NCBI GenBank assembly: GCA_021324045.1
Contig: JAJPJV010000030.1
Coordinates: 1 to 64,000 of the forward strand
Direction of reading: 5' to 3'
DNA: 64,000 nucleotides
Source: Actinomycetota bacterium
Lineage (GTDB): Bacteria > Actinomycetota > Acidimicrobiia > Acidimicrobiales > RAAP-2
Shown: piece after piece, positions 1 to 8,374 of the stretch
Position numbering within the stretch: position 1 is the stretch's first letter
How the letters are laid out: each line of letters opens with the position of its first letter
Position numbers and translations under genes: made by a program
The notes under the pieces: model-generated
The model's database searches: none
The model's input: the letters and a program-made list of their open reading frames with translations, nothing else
What the model was told of the DNA's origin: nothing

Positions 1-304
1 AGGGTCACCGTCGGGGAGGACGGGATGGCGAAGCCCGACGCGAAGGTCACGCTGATCGTGCCTGCGGCGGGCACACCCGATCCCGAGGTGAACCCCACCG
101 TCCAGGTGGCGGTCGCGCCTGCCTCCATCGAGCTCCCGGCGAAGGAGACCGCGCTGACCGCAGCAGCCGTTGCGTCCTCGCCCACGAGCGGCCCGACCCC
201 TGCGCCCGCGACCGCGAGCACTGCCGCGGCAACGCCGAGCCGCCGCCAACGGCGTAGCGGTGCCCGAGCACCTCCTCGCCGACCCCAACACGCCGACCCA
301 CTGA
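1..304 (+). CDS. 3' end of an unrecognised Ala/Pro-rich protein, frame apparently broken
   Basis: The frame is open from base 1, so this is the end of a gene that starts outside the window. About 75 residues read as plausible protein and end in an Ala/Thr/Pro-rich stretch. After about base 235 that frame turns arginine-rich, while the next frame gives a natural-looking end (NGVAVPEHLLADPNTPTH) with a stop at 302-304. I read this as one gene with a frameshift or a sequencing error near 235-245. I do not recognise the family. The original frame stays open to 513, but there it lies over the membrane protein gene on the other strand and is not supported. Bases 305-439 hold nothing I can name. Confidence 0.35.
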
Positions 305-439
305 CCTCGCCCATCGCAGCCCCCGGGGATCGAACCACTACGGCAACCGTCGTCGGCGGCTCACCCTACTGCCCATCCCTGCTGGCGTCGAGGCGTGATC
401 CGCAACCCGACGCGTCGATCCCGCAACCCCTGCGGCGGC

Positions 440-1201
440 TCACGCCAAGATGTTCACCGCCCGGGAGACGACGAGGGCGACCGTCAGCAACGAGGCGAGC
501 GACTCGACCATGAAGAGCAGCTTTGCCCACGCGCTGAGCGGCATCGTGTCGGTGGGACTGAAGGCCGTGACGTTGGTGAACGAGGTGTAGAGATAATCGA
601 GGAAGCTCGGCGACCACGACCCCCCCGGGACCGATCCCGGTGCGCTCATCTGGGGGAACAGAAAGTCCGGCGCACGGTGGCGCGCGGAGACCCGTGCAGC
701 GGGACCGCCGCGGTCGAGCTCCCAGAACCACAGGGCGAACACGATGATGTTCGTCAGCCACACCGGGACCGACGCGTAGATGAGGGTCCTGCCTCCGACC
801 GGGTGCCTGCTCGAGATCAACGCATGCACCAGGTACCCGAGCGAGAAGAGGTTCGCGAGGTTGATGAGCGCGATCAACCCGATCGACAGCACTCGGATGT
901 GGCGCGTCTCTTCGGTGTCGCGCCTCGGATTGGTGACGAGCAACGCGAGTCCGAGCACCCCTTCCAGCGCCGGCAAGACCCAGGTGGGGCCGAGGACCAG
1001 GCGCCCGGGAAGGATGAGCTGCAAGCCGATGGCAACGAGCACCGCCAGCGTGGCCGGCCAACGCGGCTCGGCACCCGCAGGGTTCCCCCACTCGGCCGCG
1101 CGCTCGGATCGCTCGGCGGGTTCCGCGCCCGGAGCCGGCCCACGCGCACCGTCCCGGTCACCGCCGCACTCGGACGCTTCGTCGTCTAGGGCCTCGGCCA
1201 C
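440..1201 (-). CDS. Membrane protein with about five TM segments and a channel-like loop
   Basis: 253 residues. The first 45 are polar and acidic. They are followed by hydrophobic segments near residues 48-68, 72-90, 103-128, 143-166 and 232-252. Before the last segment lies a loop with SFTNVTAFSPTDTMPL, which looks like a re-entrant pore loop of a small ion-channel-like or DUF1345-like membrane protein; the resemblance is by eye only. The start is well fixed: GTG with AAAGGAGG six bases upstream. It lies 19 bases after pheT and may be its last co-transcribed partner. Substrate and function are unknown. Confidence 0.75.
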   Translation of the reverse strand: MAEALDDEASECGGDRDGARGPAPGAEPAERSERAAEWGNPAGAEPRWPATLAVLVAIGLQLILPGRLVLGPTWVLPALEGVLGLALLVTNPRRDTEETRHIRVLSIGLIALINLANLFSLGYLVHALISSRHPVGGRTLIYASVPVWLTNIIVFALWFWELDRGGPAARVSARHRAPDFLFPQMSAPGSVPGGSWSPSFLDYLYTSFTNVTAFSPTDTMPLSAWAKLLFMVESLASLLTVALVVSRAVNILA

Positions 1202-1220
1202 GTCGCTCCTCCTTTTTCGC

Positions 1221-3791
1221 TCAGCGCAAGGTTGCTCCGATCCGCTGGCGCACGGTGTCGATGCAGCGCTGGCGGAGCTCGGCGAGCTCGGCGTCGCTGA
1301 GCGTGTGATCGAGCGCCCCGAACCGCAGGCGGAACGCCAGGCTCCGCTTCCCTGTGCCGACCGCGGGACCGCGGTAGACGTCGAAGAGGGTGAGCGACTC
1401 CAGTCGCTCGCCGCCGGCCTCCTCGAGCAGGCCGCGGACCTCGTCTGCGGGGACCTCGTCGGCCACGACGAAGGCGAGGTCGACGTCGGACGTCGGGAAC
1501 CGGCTCACCGGCCGCGTCCATTCGGATCGCCGCGGGACCGCGGCCGGGTCGAGGAGGCGACCCAGGTCCACCTCGAGCCACCCAACCCGTCCCTGCACCC
1601 CGAACGCCAATGCCACCGCGGGATCGATCTCCCCCACGGTGCCGATCGCGCCAGCCGGCACCACCCCTTCGTGATCGGATCCCGGCTCGACCCGTTGCTC
1701 GGCGTTGCCCGCAAGCGTGACCAGCCACGCCCCTCGCGTCGGATGGAGCCCCGGGATCGGTGGGAGCCCCGGGGTCGCAGCCGACGGCGCCCGCTGCACG
1801 AGACGGACGCCTGCGAGGCGGAGCTCTTCGGCAAGGCAGCGCCACGCCACCACCGCCGTCCGCGCGTCGTCGGCGTCCTGGGCGAAGAGCACGCCCAGGA
1901 ATTCGCGCTCGACGGGTAGCGCGCTTCGGTGCGCCCCACCGGGTCCGCTTCGCTCGACCCTCGCCGGCACCCCGAGCTCGGTCGTGGCAGCCTCGGGGCG
2001 CGTGAACACGACGCCGATCTCGAAGAGCCGGAGCTCGCCCTGGCGCCGTTCGACGTTGTACGCCAGCGCCCGTAACAGTCCGGGCATGAGCGATTGCCGC
2101 AGGGCGCTGTCGTCGCTGGACAGTGGGTTCGTCACAGCGACCGGCGGGGTCTGGATCCCAACCTGCCGGCTGTCGCCGGTTGCGACCAGCGACGGCGTCC
2201 AGACCTCGAGCGCGCCCAGGCCGACCATCACCTCGCGGACCCGGCGGCGGTCGCGCTGGTAGGAAGTGAGCCGTCCGGGTTGCGGCCATGCCGGTTGTCG
2301 CCGAGCAATGCGCGAGTAGCCGTGGGTGCGCGCCACCTCTTCGGCGATGTCGGCGATGCCTGCACGGCCTCGACGAACATCCGGGCGATTCGTCGGCACG
2401 GTCACCGAGAGGGTCTCGGCATCGGCCGAGCGGGCGGGGTGGACGCCGAAGCCCAGCGGTTCGATCAGTTCCGAGATGCCCTTGGCGTCGAAGCTCGTCC
2501 CGAGCAACGCGTTGACGCGTTCCACCGGCACCTCGAGCTCGAAGGGCTGGGGAACCGCTCCCCGCTCGTCGAGCATCCCTGGCGCCAGTGCGATCGCGGG
2601 GTCTTGGGAGCCGACGAGATGACAGAATCGCTTCACTGCCCAGTCGATCCCCCACGGGTCGACGCCGCGCTCGAAGCGCGCGGACGCCTCGGTCCGCATG
2701 CCGAGCCGTTTGGCCGTGCGCGCGATCGCCATCGGGGTGAAGTACGCGGCCTCGAGCAGGACCCGGGTGGTCGATTCGGAGATCTCCGAGGACGCGCCAC
2801 CCATGACGCCCGCGATCCCGACCGGGCGGTCGTTCCCGTCACAGATCACGCAGTCGGCGACCTCGGTGCCCTGGCGGTCGACACCGAGGCGACGCTCGAC
2901 ACCGTCGAGGGTGACCACCCGCTCGCCCGGTCGCGCGCGGCGGACACGCAGGCCCGAACCGCCAAGCCGGTCGAGGTCGTAGGGATGGGTCGGCTGGCCG
3001 GTTTCGAGCATCACGTAGTTGGAGGCATCGACGACGTTGTTGATCGGCCGCATCCCAGCGAGCGTGAGCCGACGAGCGATCCATGGGGCCGAAGGCCCCA
3101 CCGTGACATTGGTCAGCGCACGGACGGTGAAGCGCGGACACAGGTCGTCGTCGACGACCACCACGCTGGCGAGGCTCGAAACTGGCGGTCCGAGCTCTTC
3201 GAGCGAGGGCGTCACCGGCTCCTGCAACGGCAAGCGCAGCCGTGCGGCCAGGTGCCGAGCGATCCCCGCGATGCACCAGGCATCGGGCCGGTTGCCTTCG
3301 ACGGTGATGTCGAAGACCAGGTCAGGCTCGATGCCCAATGCATCGACGAGCGGTTGGCCTGGCGAGACGTTCTCGACACCGGTCAGCACGAGCAACCCCG
3401 CTCCGTCATCGGAGAGGCGGAGCTCGCGACCCGAGCACAGCATCCCCTCGGAAAGAACTCCACGCACCGTGCGCTTGGCGAGCTTCACCCCGCCGGGCAG
3501 CACCGCGCCAGCGGGGGCGAAAGGCACCAAGTCTCCGGGCTCGAAGTTGGTCGCTCCGCACACCACCTCGACACTCGAGCCCCCGGTGTCCACCACGACC
3601 CGACGGATCCGGTCAGCGCCGGGAATCGCAGCGATCTCTCGAACCTTGGCTACGACGACGTCATCGAGGCCAGTCCCCACCTCCTCGACCGCTTCGACGA
3701 CCAGCCCAAGATCGTCCAAGGTCTCGCCCAGCAACGCGCGGTCGTCGGGGAACGGGGCGAACTCCTTCAACCATGACAGCGGCGCGCGCAC
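1221..3791 (-). CDS. pheT: Phenylalanyl-tRNA synthetase beta subunit
   Basis: 856 residues, the normal length for bacterial PheT. It forms the alpha2-beta2 enzyme with PheS that charges tRNA-Phe in the cytoplasm. The N-terminus MRAPLSWLKEF is typical. A tRNA-binding EMAP-like domain follows (about residues 40-150), then B3/B4 editing and B5 domains. The last 95 residues are the ferredoxin-fold anticodon-binding domain, ending near FRLRFGALDHTLSD. It lies 85 bases downstream of pheS in the same operon. The start is GTG; no other start fits the conserved N-terminus. Confidence 0.97.
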   Translation of the reverse strand: MRAPLSWLKEFAPFPDDRALLGETLDDLGLVVEAVEEVGTGLDDVVVAKVREIAAIPGADRIRRVVVDTGGSSVEVVCGATNFEPGDLVPFAPAGAVLPGGVKLAKRTVRGVLSEGMLCSGRELRLSDDGAGLLVLTGVENVSPGQPLVDALGIEPDLVFDITVEGNRPDAWCIAGIARHLAARLRLPLQEPVTPSLEELGPPVSSLASVVVVDDDLCPRFTVRALTNVTVGPSAPWIARRLTLAGMRPINNVVDASNYVMLETGQPTHPYDLDRLGGSGLRVRRARPGERVVTLDGVERRLGVDRQGTEVADCVICDGNDRPVGIAGVMGGASSEISESTTRVLLEAAYFTPMAIARTAKRLGMRTEASARFERGVDPWGIDWAVKRFCHLVGSQDPAIALAPGMLDERGAVPQPFELEVPVERVNALLGTSFDAKGISELIEPLGFGVHPARSADAETLSVTVPTNRPDVRRGRAGIADIAEEVARTHGYSRIARRQPAWPQPGRLTSYQRDRRRVREVMVGLGALEVWTPSLVATGDSRQVGIQTPPVAVTNPLSSDDSALRQSLMPGLLRALAYNVERRQGELRLFEIGVVFTRPEAATTELGVPARVERSGPGGAHRSALPVEREFLGVLFAQDADDARTAVVAWRCLAEELRLAGVRLVQRAPSAATPGLPPIPGLHPTRGAWLVTLAGNAEQRVEPGSDHEGVVPAGAIGTVGEIDPAVALAFGVQGRVGWLEVDLGRLLDPAAVPRRSEWTRPVSRFPTSDVDLAFVVADEVPADEVRGLLEEAGGERLESLTLFDVYRGPAVGTGKRSLAFRLRFGALDHTLSDAELAELRQRCIDTVRQRIGATLR

Positions 3792-3876
3792 GGACTATCG
3801 ACTCCCGCCCGCGACGCGTGTGCAGAGGCTTCGCCACGACGAAGTGACCCTGTGACACCGGCACGCGCGCATCGGC

Positions 3877-4968
3877 TCAGAACTGCCGGAGGAAGCGGAC
3901 GTCGTTCTCGACGAGCGCGCGCAGGTCCGGGAACCGATGCCGCATGAATGCCAGACGATCGATCCCGAAACCGAAGGCGAACCCGGACCATTCGTCGGGA
4001 TCGATGCCGACGGCCTCGAACACCGCAGGGTCCACCATGCCACATCCGCCGAGCTCCACCCACCCCGAGTTCGAGCACGTGCGGCACCCCGCCCCCAGGC
4101 AGATCTGACAGGTCACCTCGTACTCTGCGGACGGCTCCGTGAAGGGGAAGTACGCGGGCCGAAGTCGCGAGTGGATGTCCGGCCCGAAGTACGCCGTCGT
4201 GAACGTCTCGATGGTGCCGGCCAGGTCTCCGAAGCTCACCTCGCGATCGACCACCAGGCCTTCGACCTGGTGGAAGATCGGGATGTGGCGGGCATCGGGG
4301 GTGTCGCGCCGGTAGCAGCGGCCCGGCATGACCGCGTGGATCGGCAACGTGCCGTGTTCGACCGCCTCCTCCATCAGATGGACCTGCACCGGGGAGGTAT
4401 GCGTCCGCAACAGGACGGTCTCCGGCGCACCGAGGTCGAGGTAGAAGGTATCGAACATGGCCCGCGCCGGATGGGCCGGCGGCATGTTGAGCCCTTCGAA
4501 GTTGTACCAGTCGGTCTCGGTCTCGGGCCCTTCGGCCACGGTGAAGCCCATGCCCACGAACACGTCCTCGAGCTCCTCACGCGTCTTGGTGACCACGTGG
4601 CGAGCCCCGCGCTCGATCGGGGCGCGCACGGCGGACCCCACGACCTCGGTGAGGTCGAGCCGGTCGGCCTCGAGCGCCGCCGCACGCTCAGCGGCCACGA
4701 GGACCTCACGGCGGGCAACGACGGCGGCGTGCACCCGGCTCCGTGCCTCGTTGAGCGATCGCCCGACCCTGCGAGCCACCTCGCGCTCGAGCGCACCGAG
4801 CCGGCGGTGCGCTTCGCTGAACGCCGAGCGCTTCCCGAGCACCGCCGTCTCGACCTCGGCAAGCTCCGCGCTCGAGTGCGCTGCCTCGACGAGCGCGAGC
4901 GCCTTCGCCTCGATCGCCTCGATCTCGATCTCCAGCTCCACCGAGCCGGCACCGTCGACCGTGGTCAT
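3877..4968 (-). CDS. pheS: Phenylalanyl-tRNA synthetase alpha subunit
   Basis: 363 residues from the ATG at 4968. This subunit carries the class II catalytic core that activates Phe. An N-terminal coiled-coil helical arm (about residues 1-90) is followed by class II motif 1 near HVVTKTREELEDVFVGMGF, the YNFEGLNMPPAHPAR segment, motif 2 near HTSPVQVHLM and motif 3 near FGFGIDRLAFMRH at the C-terminus. The start overlaps the stop of the upstream methyltransferase by one base (TGATG), implying coupled translation. The same frame continues upstream, but those codons belong to the overlapping gene's region and do not look like PheS. Confidence 0.97.
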   Translation of the reverse strand: MTTVDGAGSVELEIEIEAIEAKALALVEAAHSSAELAEVETAVLGKRSAFSEAHRRLGALEREVARRVGRSLNEARSRVHAAVVARREVLVAAERAAALEADRLDLTEVVGSAVRAPIERGARHVVTKTREELEDVFVGMGFTVAEGPETETDWYNFEGLNMPPAHPARAMFDTFYLDLGAPETVLLRTHTSPVQVHLMEEAVEHGTLPIHAVMPGRCYRRDTPDARHIPIFHQVEGLVVDREVSFGDLAGTIETFTTAYFGPDIHSRLRPAYFPFTEPSAEYEVTCQICLGAGCRTCSNSGWVELGGCGMVDPAVFEAVGIDPDEWSGFAFGFGIDRLAFMRHRFPDLRALVENDVRFLRQF

Positions 4969-5870
4969 CAGGCGCTCGCTTCCGATGGCGTGGGCTCGAC
5001 CATGGCGGGCATCGTAGAGGCGCTGACGGTCCCTGGGGTCCGGGTTGCCGTCGGCGTCGCTCCCCCCGCGGCGGCACATCGCCGTTGACGCACGGCCTCG
5101 AAGCACAGCACCGCTGCCGCCATCCCGACGTTGAGCGACTCTGCCCGGCCAGGCATCGGAATCGTCGCCAGGCCGTCGAGGAGCTCGATCACCTCGGACC
5201 CGAGCCCGGTGGCCTCGTTGCCCAGCACGATCGCCGTGGGGAGCGTCCAGTCGAGCGCGAGGTAGTCCTCACCGCCGGCCACCGTGGCGCCCACCCGGCG
5301 GACGCCGCTGTCCCGCAGGGCCCCGAGGGCCTCCCCCGCGGACCCCATGACCACCAGCGGCACATGGAAGATCGATCCCGCCGACGCGCGCACCGCCTTT
5401 GGATTGAAGGGGTCGACCGTCGTGCCGCAACAGATGACAGCGTCGGCGGCGGCAGCGGCAGCGCTGCGCAGGATGGTGCCGAGGTTCCCCGGGTCGCGCA
5501 CGTCGACACAGACCAGCACGAGGGTCAGCGACTCGAGCGCGCTGAGCGCGGTGTCGCACATGGGGAACACGGTCATGGTCGGCTGGGGCGTGACCGTGTC
5601 AGACACCCGTTCGGCGACGCCCGGCGCGAGATCGAAGACCTTGGCCCCACGATCGAGTGCAGCGCTGGCGAGCTGGGCAACCCCCCGGTGCTGGTGGGTG
5701 CCCGACGCGATGAACATGACCTCAGGCACGGCGCCGCTGGCCATGGCCGTGCGCGTCAGCTCGAGCCCCTCGACGACGAAGGCGCGCTCCGCCCATCTCG
5801 CCGACCGCTTCACCAACAGGCGCCGCAGGCGCCTGACCCGACGATGCGAGAACCCGAGCGCCGAGCTCAG
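4968..5870 (-). CDS. SpoU/TrmH-family RNA 2'-O-methyltransferase
   Basis: 300 residues. SAM-dependent SPOUT enzyme expected to methylate a ribose in rRNA or tRNA. The N-terminal substrate-binding part ([18 protein letters not shown]) is typical of the family that sits between rplT and pheS in actinobacteria. The knot motifs are clear: [24 protein letters not shown] and [17 protein letters not shown]. No ATG, GTG or TTG lies at the family's usual start. A CTG at 5870 does, with GGAGG seven bases upstream and a 4-base CTGA overlap with the rplT stop, so I use it. The alternatives, TTG 5816 and GTG 5813, would cut into the conserved N-terminus. The exact RNA target cannot be read from sequence. 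Confidence 0.9.
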   Translation of the reverse strand: MSSALGFSHRRVRRLRRLLVKRSARWAERAFVVEGLELTRTAMASGAVPEVMFIASGTHQHRGVAQLASAALDRGAKVFDLAPGVAERVSDTVTPQPTMTVFPMCDTALSALESLTLVLVCVDVRDPGNLGTILRSAAAAAADAVICCGTTVDPFNPKAVRASAGSIFHVPLVVMGSAGEALGALRDSGVRRVGATVAGGEDYLALDWTLPTAIVLGNEATGLGSEVIELLDGLATIPMPGRAESLNVGMAAAVLCFEAVRQRRCAAAGGATPTATRTPGTVSASTMPAMVEPTPSEASA

Positions 5871-6277
5871 GAACCGCCCTCCATTGCAGGGCCTGCTTCG
5901 GCACTCGCTGGCGAGCTCCCTCCAGCGACGTGCCCTTTGGAGACATCCACCAGGACCCCGAACGCGGCGGGGTCCGTGACCGCGAGGTCCGAGAGGACCT
6001 TGCGGTCGACCGCCACCCCGGCCTGATGGAGCCCGGCGATGAACTTGTTGTAGCTCAGGCCACGCGCACGGGCCGCCGCGTTGATCCGTTGGATCCACAA
6101 GCGCCGGAAGTCACCCTTGCGCGCGCGCCGATCGCGATACGCGTACTGCATGGAATGCAAGAGCTGCTCGTTCGCTGCCCGAAACGTCCGGCTCTTGTTC
6201 CCGTAGTAGCCCTTTGCCTGCTCAAGGACCGCACGGTGGTGCTTGCGCCCGTGCACCGATCGCTTGACTCTGGCCAT
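5867..6277 (-). CDS. rplT: 50S ribosomal protein L20
   Basis: 136 residues, with the classic start [15 protein letters not shown] and the conserved [20 protein letters not shown] helix. The last 15 residues or so ([18 protein letters not shown]) are an extra low-complexity tail beyond the usual length of about 118. The ATG at 6277 has GAGGAGAGA upstream. The C-terminal codons double as the ribosome binding site for the next gene, which overlaps by four bases. L20 binds 23S rRNA early in 50S assembly. In several bacteria L20 represses its own operon, but I see no clear L20-binding structure here. Confidence 0.97.
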   Translation of the reverse strand: MARVKRSVHGRKHHRAVLEQAKGYYGNKSRTFRAANEQLLHSMQYAYRDRRARKGDFRRLWIQRINAAARARGLSYNKFIAGLHQAGVAVDRKVLSDLAVTDPAAFGVLVDVSKGHVAGGSSPASAEAGPAMEGGS

Positions 6278-6359
6278 CTGTCGTCTCTCTCCTCGTGTTG
6301 CCTGGAATGCATGGGGCACCGCTCGATGGTGCAAACCCTTCGTTCCAAGGGTGGGCCAT

Positions 6360-6554
6360 TCAGCGTCCCAACAGCCGCCGAACCGCCCGCCGGTCCGCGC
6401 TGGCGACCTCGGTCTCCCGGGCCAGCCGGCGCGTTCGGACACTGGACTTCTTTTCGAGCAGGTGTGACCGAAACGCCTTCCGCCGACGCAGTCGCCCCGA
6501 GCCGGTGACGGCAATCCGCTTCGCTGCACCTCGGTCCGTCTTCATCTTGTGCAT
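6360..6554 (-). CDS. rpmI: 50S ribosomal protein L35
   Basis: 64 residues, the usual size. It starts [13 protein letters not shown] and is strongly basic, as expected for L35. The ATG has GGAG five bases upstream. It lies 26 bases after infC and 82 bases before rplT, giving the standard infC-rpmI-rplT operon. The C-terminal half ([27 protein letters not shown]) is shorter in Lys and richer in Arg than most, in line with the high GC content. Confidence 0.97.
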   Translation of the reverse strand: MHKMKTDRGAAKRIAVTGSGRLRRRKAFRSHLLEKKSSVRTRRLARETEVASADRRAVRRLLGR

Positions 6555-6580
6555 CTCGACTCCTCAGCTCGTCACCGTCG

Positions 6581-7327
6581 TCACGCGGTTCTCGTCGGGT
6601 CCGAGGCGCCACTCGGCCGCCCCGTCGCCCCCGACTGACGCGTCCCCCCGGATGCCGCCTCCTCTGCCACTGATCCGTTTCCTCCAGGCCGCCCGTTGTG
6701 GGCCCCGGACGCTGAACCCTCGCCCTGCGGCGCCGCATCCGGACCGTTGCGCTCTGCCACCGATGCCGCATCCCGGGCTGCCCGCGCCGCCGCCGCCTGG
6801 CGTGCGCGCCGGTCCGGCGCCAGCACCATGACCATGTTCCGGCCGTCGAGCCGAGGCTGGGCTTCCACCTTCGCCACGTCGGTGAGCTGCTCGGCAACGC
6901 GATCGAGGATCTTCTTGCCAAGCTCGGGATGGAACACCTCACGGCCCCGGAACATGATCGTGAGCTTGACCTTGTGACCATCCTCGAGGAACCGAGCCAC
7001 CTGACGGGTCTTGGTCTCGAAGTCCCCCGGGCCGATCTTCGGCCGGTACTTCATCTCCTTGATCCCGAGGTGGAGCGCCTTGCGTTTGGACTCCTTCGCC
7101 CGCTGGGCCTCGTCGAACTTGAACTTGCCGTAGTCCATGATCCGGCAGACGGGCGGGTTCGCGTTCGGCGCCACCTCGACGAGGTCGAGGTCCAGGCTCC
7201 GCGCGATTGCCAGCGCCTCGGGAAGCGGCTTGATCCCGAGCTGCTGACCGCCCGGATCGACGAGACGCACCTCTCGCGCTCGTATTCGGTCGTTGATCCG
7301 GTGCTCGTTGGTGGTCTCAGTGACGAT
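6581..7327 (-). CDS. infC: Translation initiation factor IF-3 (ATC start)
   Basis: 248 residues from an ATC codon at 7327-7325. The conserved N-terminus (TTNEHRINDRIRAREVRLVD) is fully encoded upstream of the first conventional start, a GTG at 7270, and an in-frame TGA at 7336-7334 leaves only TGC, CGC and ATC before it. IF-3 genes are known for AUU-class starts that IF-3 itself discriminates against, giving autorepression. The N-domain (about residues 1-80) is followed by a linker, the C-domain ending at NMVMVLAPD, and a low-complexity Ala/Gly/Ser tail of about 75 residues, as in other actinobacterial IF-3s. IF-3 keeps 30S subunits free and checks start-codon pairing. Confidence 0.93.
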   Translation of the reverse strand: MVTETTNEHRINDRIRAREVRLVDPGGQQLGIKPLPEALAIARSLDLDLVEVAPNANPPVCRIMDYGKFKFDEAQRAKESKRKALHLGIKEMKYRPKIGPGDFETKTRQVARFLEDGHKVKLTIMFRGREVFHPELGKKILDRVAEQLTDVAKVEAQPRLDGRNMVMVLAPDRRARQAAAARAARDAASVAERNGPDAAPQGEGSASGAHNGRPGGNGSVAEEAASGGTRQSGATGRPSGASDPTRTA

Positions 7328-7550
7328 GCGGCATCATTCCTCTCTCTCGGACCGCGGCCTCACCCGCGGCCATGATCATGGGAGAGCGGTGCACGACAGC
7401 GGATCGAACACATCGCCTGCCGTCTTGACCTGGCGCACCGGCCTTCTGCGCTCCATGCTCCCGAGCTCGTTGCGACCACGAGGACAAGGGATTGGTGGCC
7501 AGGTGGAGGCACCGCGTCGGCTGCCCCGCTTTCCCCATTGCTCGACTCGT

Positions 7551-7556
7551 TAGGGT
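7551..7556 (+). promoter_or_regulatory. Probable -10 box, leaderless
   Basis: TAGGGT lies exactly six bases before the ATG at 7563, the TANNNT spacing expected when transcription starts at the start codon. I see no good -35 element and no Shine-Dalgarno sequence between the box and the ATG. Confidence 0.55.
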
Positions 7557-7562
7557 ACCAGC

Positions 7563-8072
7563 ATGAGCAGCCTTTGGACACCCTCCGGAGAACATCCAGT
7601 CGGCGATCGTCGTCCCTCGGGACCCGCCGGCAGCGGGGATCAGGGTGGGTCGTCGACACCACCACGCCGCTCGGGCGGGGACGACCAGCCAGTCCGGGAG
7701 GCTCGAACCGGCGCGGCATCCAGCAGGACCGAGCGCGCGGCAAGCGAGGCGGAGCTGGAGGCACTTCGGAAGCAACTGGCCGCCGCGCCCGCCGAGACGG
7801 TCATCGCGAATCACTGCTACGGGCTCTTCGAGCTTGCCGCCGTCTACCTCGCAGAGCGCCCAGCCAAGCTCGCCGACGCGCGCCTGGCGATCGATGCCTT
7901 CGGTTACCTCGTCGACGGGCTGGGGGACCGCCTCGGCGAGCCCAGTGCCGCACTGCGGGACGCGCTCACCCAGATCCGGCTCGCCTTCGTCCAGGTCGAA
8001 GGGGCGACGCGTGCCGCCAACCAGCAGGCCGACGGCCAACGGGCCAGTGGCGCCAGCTCCGCGAGCGCCTAA
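7563..8072 (+). CDS. DUF1844-like small protein next to infC
   Basis: 169 residues. The first 55 are low-complexity (Gly/Ser/Pro/Arg) and the last 15 are Ala/Ser-rich. The core, about residues 60-150, has ELEALRKQLAAAPAETVIANHCYGLFELAAVYLAE, then DARLAIDAFGYLVDGLGDRLG and ALTQIRLAFVQV. This matches by eye the helical DUF1844 pattern in which an IDxxxxLxD helix precedes an LxxLRLxFV helix. A DUF1844 gene beside infC is a common actinobacterial arrangement; here it is divergent from infC rather than upstream on the same strand. Function unknown. It ends 29 bases from the convergent gene at 8102. Confidence 0.8.
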   Translation: MSSLWTPSGEHPVGDRRPSGPAGSGDQGGSSTPPRRSGGDDQPVREARTGAASSRTERAASEAELEALRKQLAAAPAETVIANHCYGLFELAAVYLAERPAKLADARLAIDAFGYLVDGLGDRLGEPSAALRDALTQIRLAFVQVEGATRAANQQADGQRASGASSASA

Positions 8073-8101
8073 GGCGCTGCGGACCCCGCAGAACCAGGGC
8101 A

Positions 8102-8374
8102 TCAGCACGCGCCGGAGGCCGTCGGTCGCCATGGCGTCACGCCGCGCGCCTCGAGCGTCCCCCCGTGGCCAGCGGCGACCTCGAACACCACGGGGGTGCC
8201 GACATTGATGGAGCGCGATCCGTCGCTGATCGCCGTGCAATGAAACGGCACGGATCGTCCCTGCTCGTCGACGATCACCCCCACCCCGCGCTCGTCATCA
8301 AAGGACGAGACTGCGCCCAGCAGCGGGCGCGACCGTGCCGACCACGGCTGTGCACTGCGCAGGTGCTCGGTCAT
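8102..8374 (-). CDS. Cold-shock-domain-like small protein
   Basis: 90 residues. Residues about 17-75 follow the OB-fold layout of cold-shock proteins (AVSSFDDERGVGVIVDEQG, FHCTAISDGSRSINVGTPVVFEV). The aromatic RNP1 and RNP2 residues of true Csp proteins are gone: RGVGVI stands where KGFGFI is usual, and VPFHC where VFVHF is usual. Single-stranded nucleic-acid binding is therefore uncertain. The ATG at 8374 overlaps the hisG stop (TGATG), so it is translated as a rider on the rib-his operon. An in-frame TTG three bases earlier is less likely. Confidence 0.8.
   Translation of the reverse strand: MTEHLRSAQPWSARSRPLLGAVSSFDDERGVGVIVDEQGRSVPFHCTAISDGSRSINVGTPVVFEVAAGHGGTLEARGVTPWRPTASGAC

Noticed and set aside
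305-513. Continuation of the first frame to 513
   Set aside because: Arg/Pro/Ser-rich noise overlapping the end of the membrane protein gene; the alternative frame ending at 304 looks natural.
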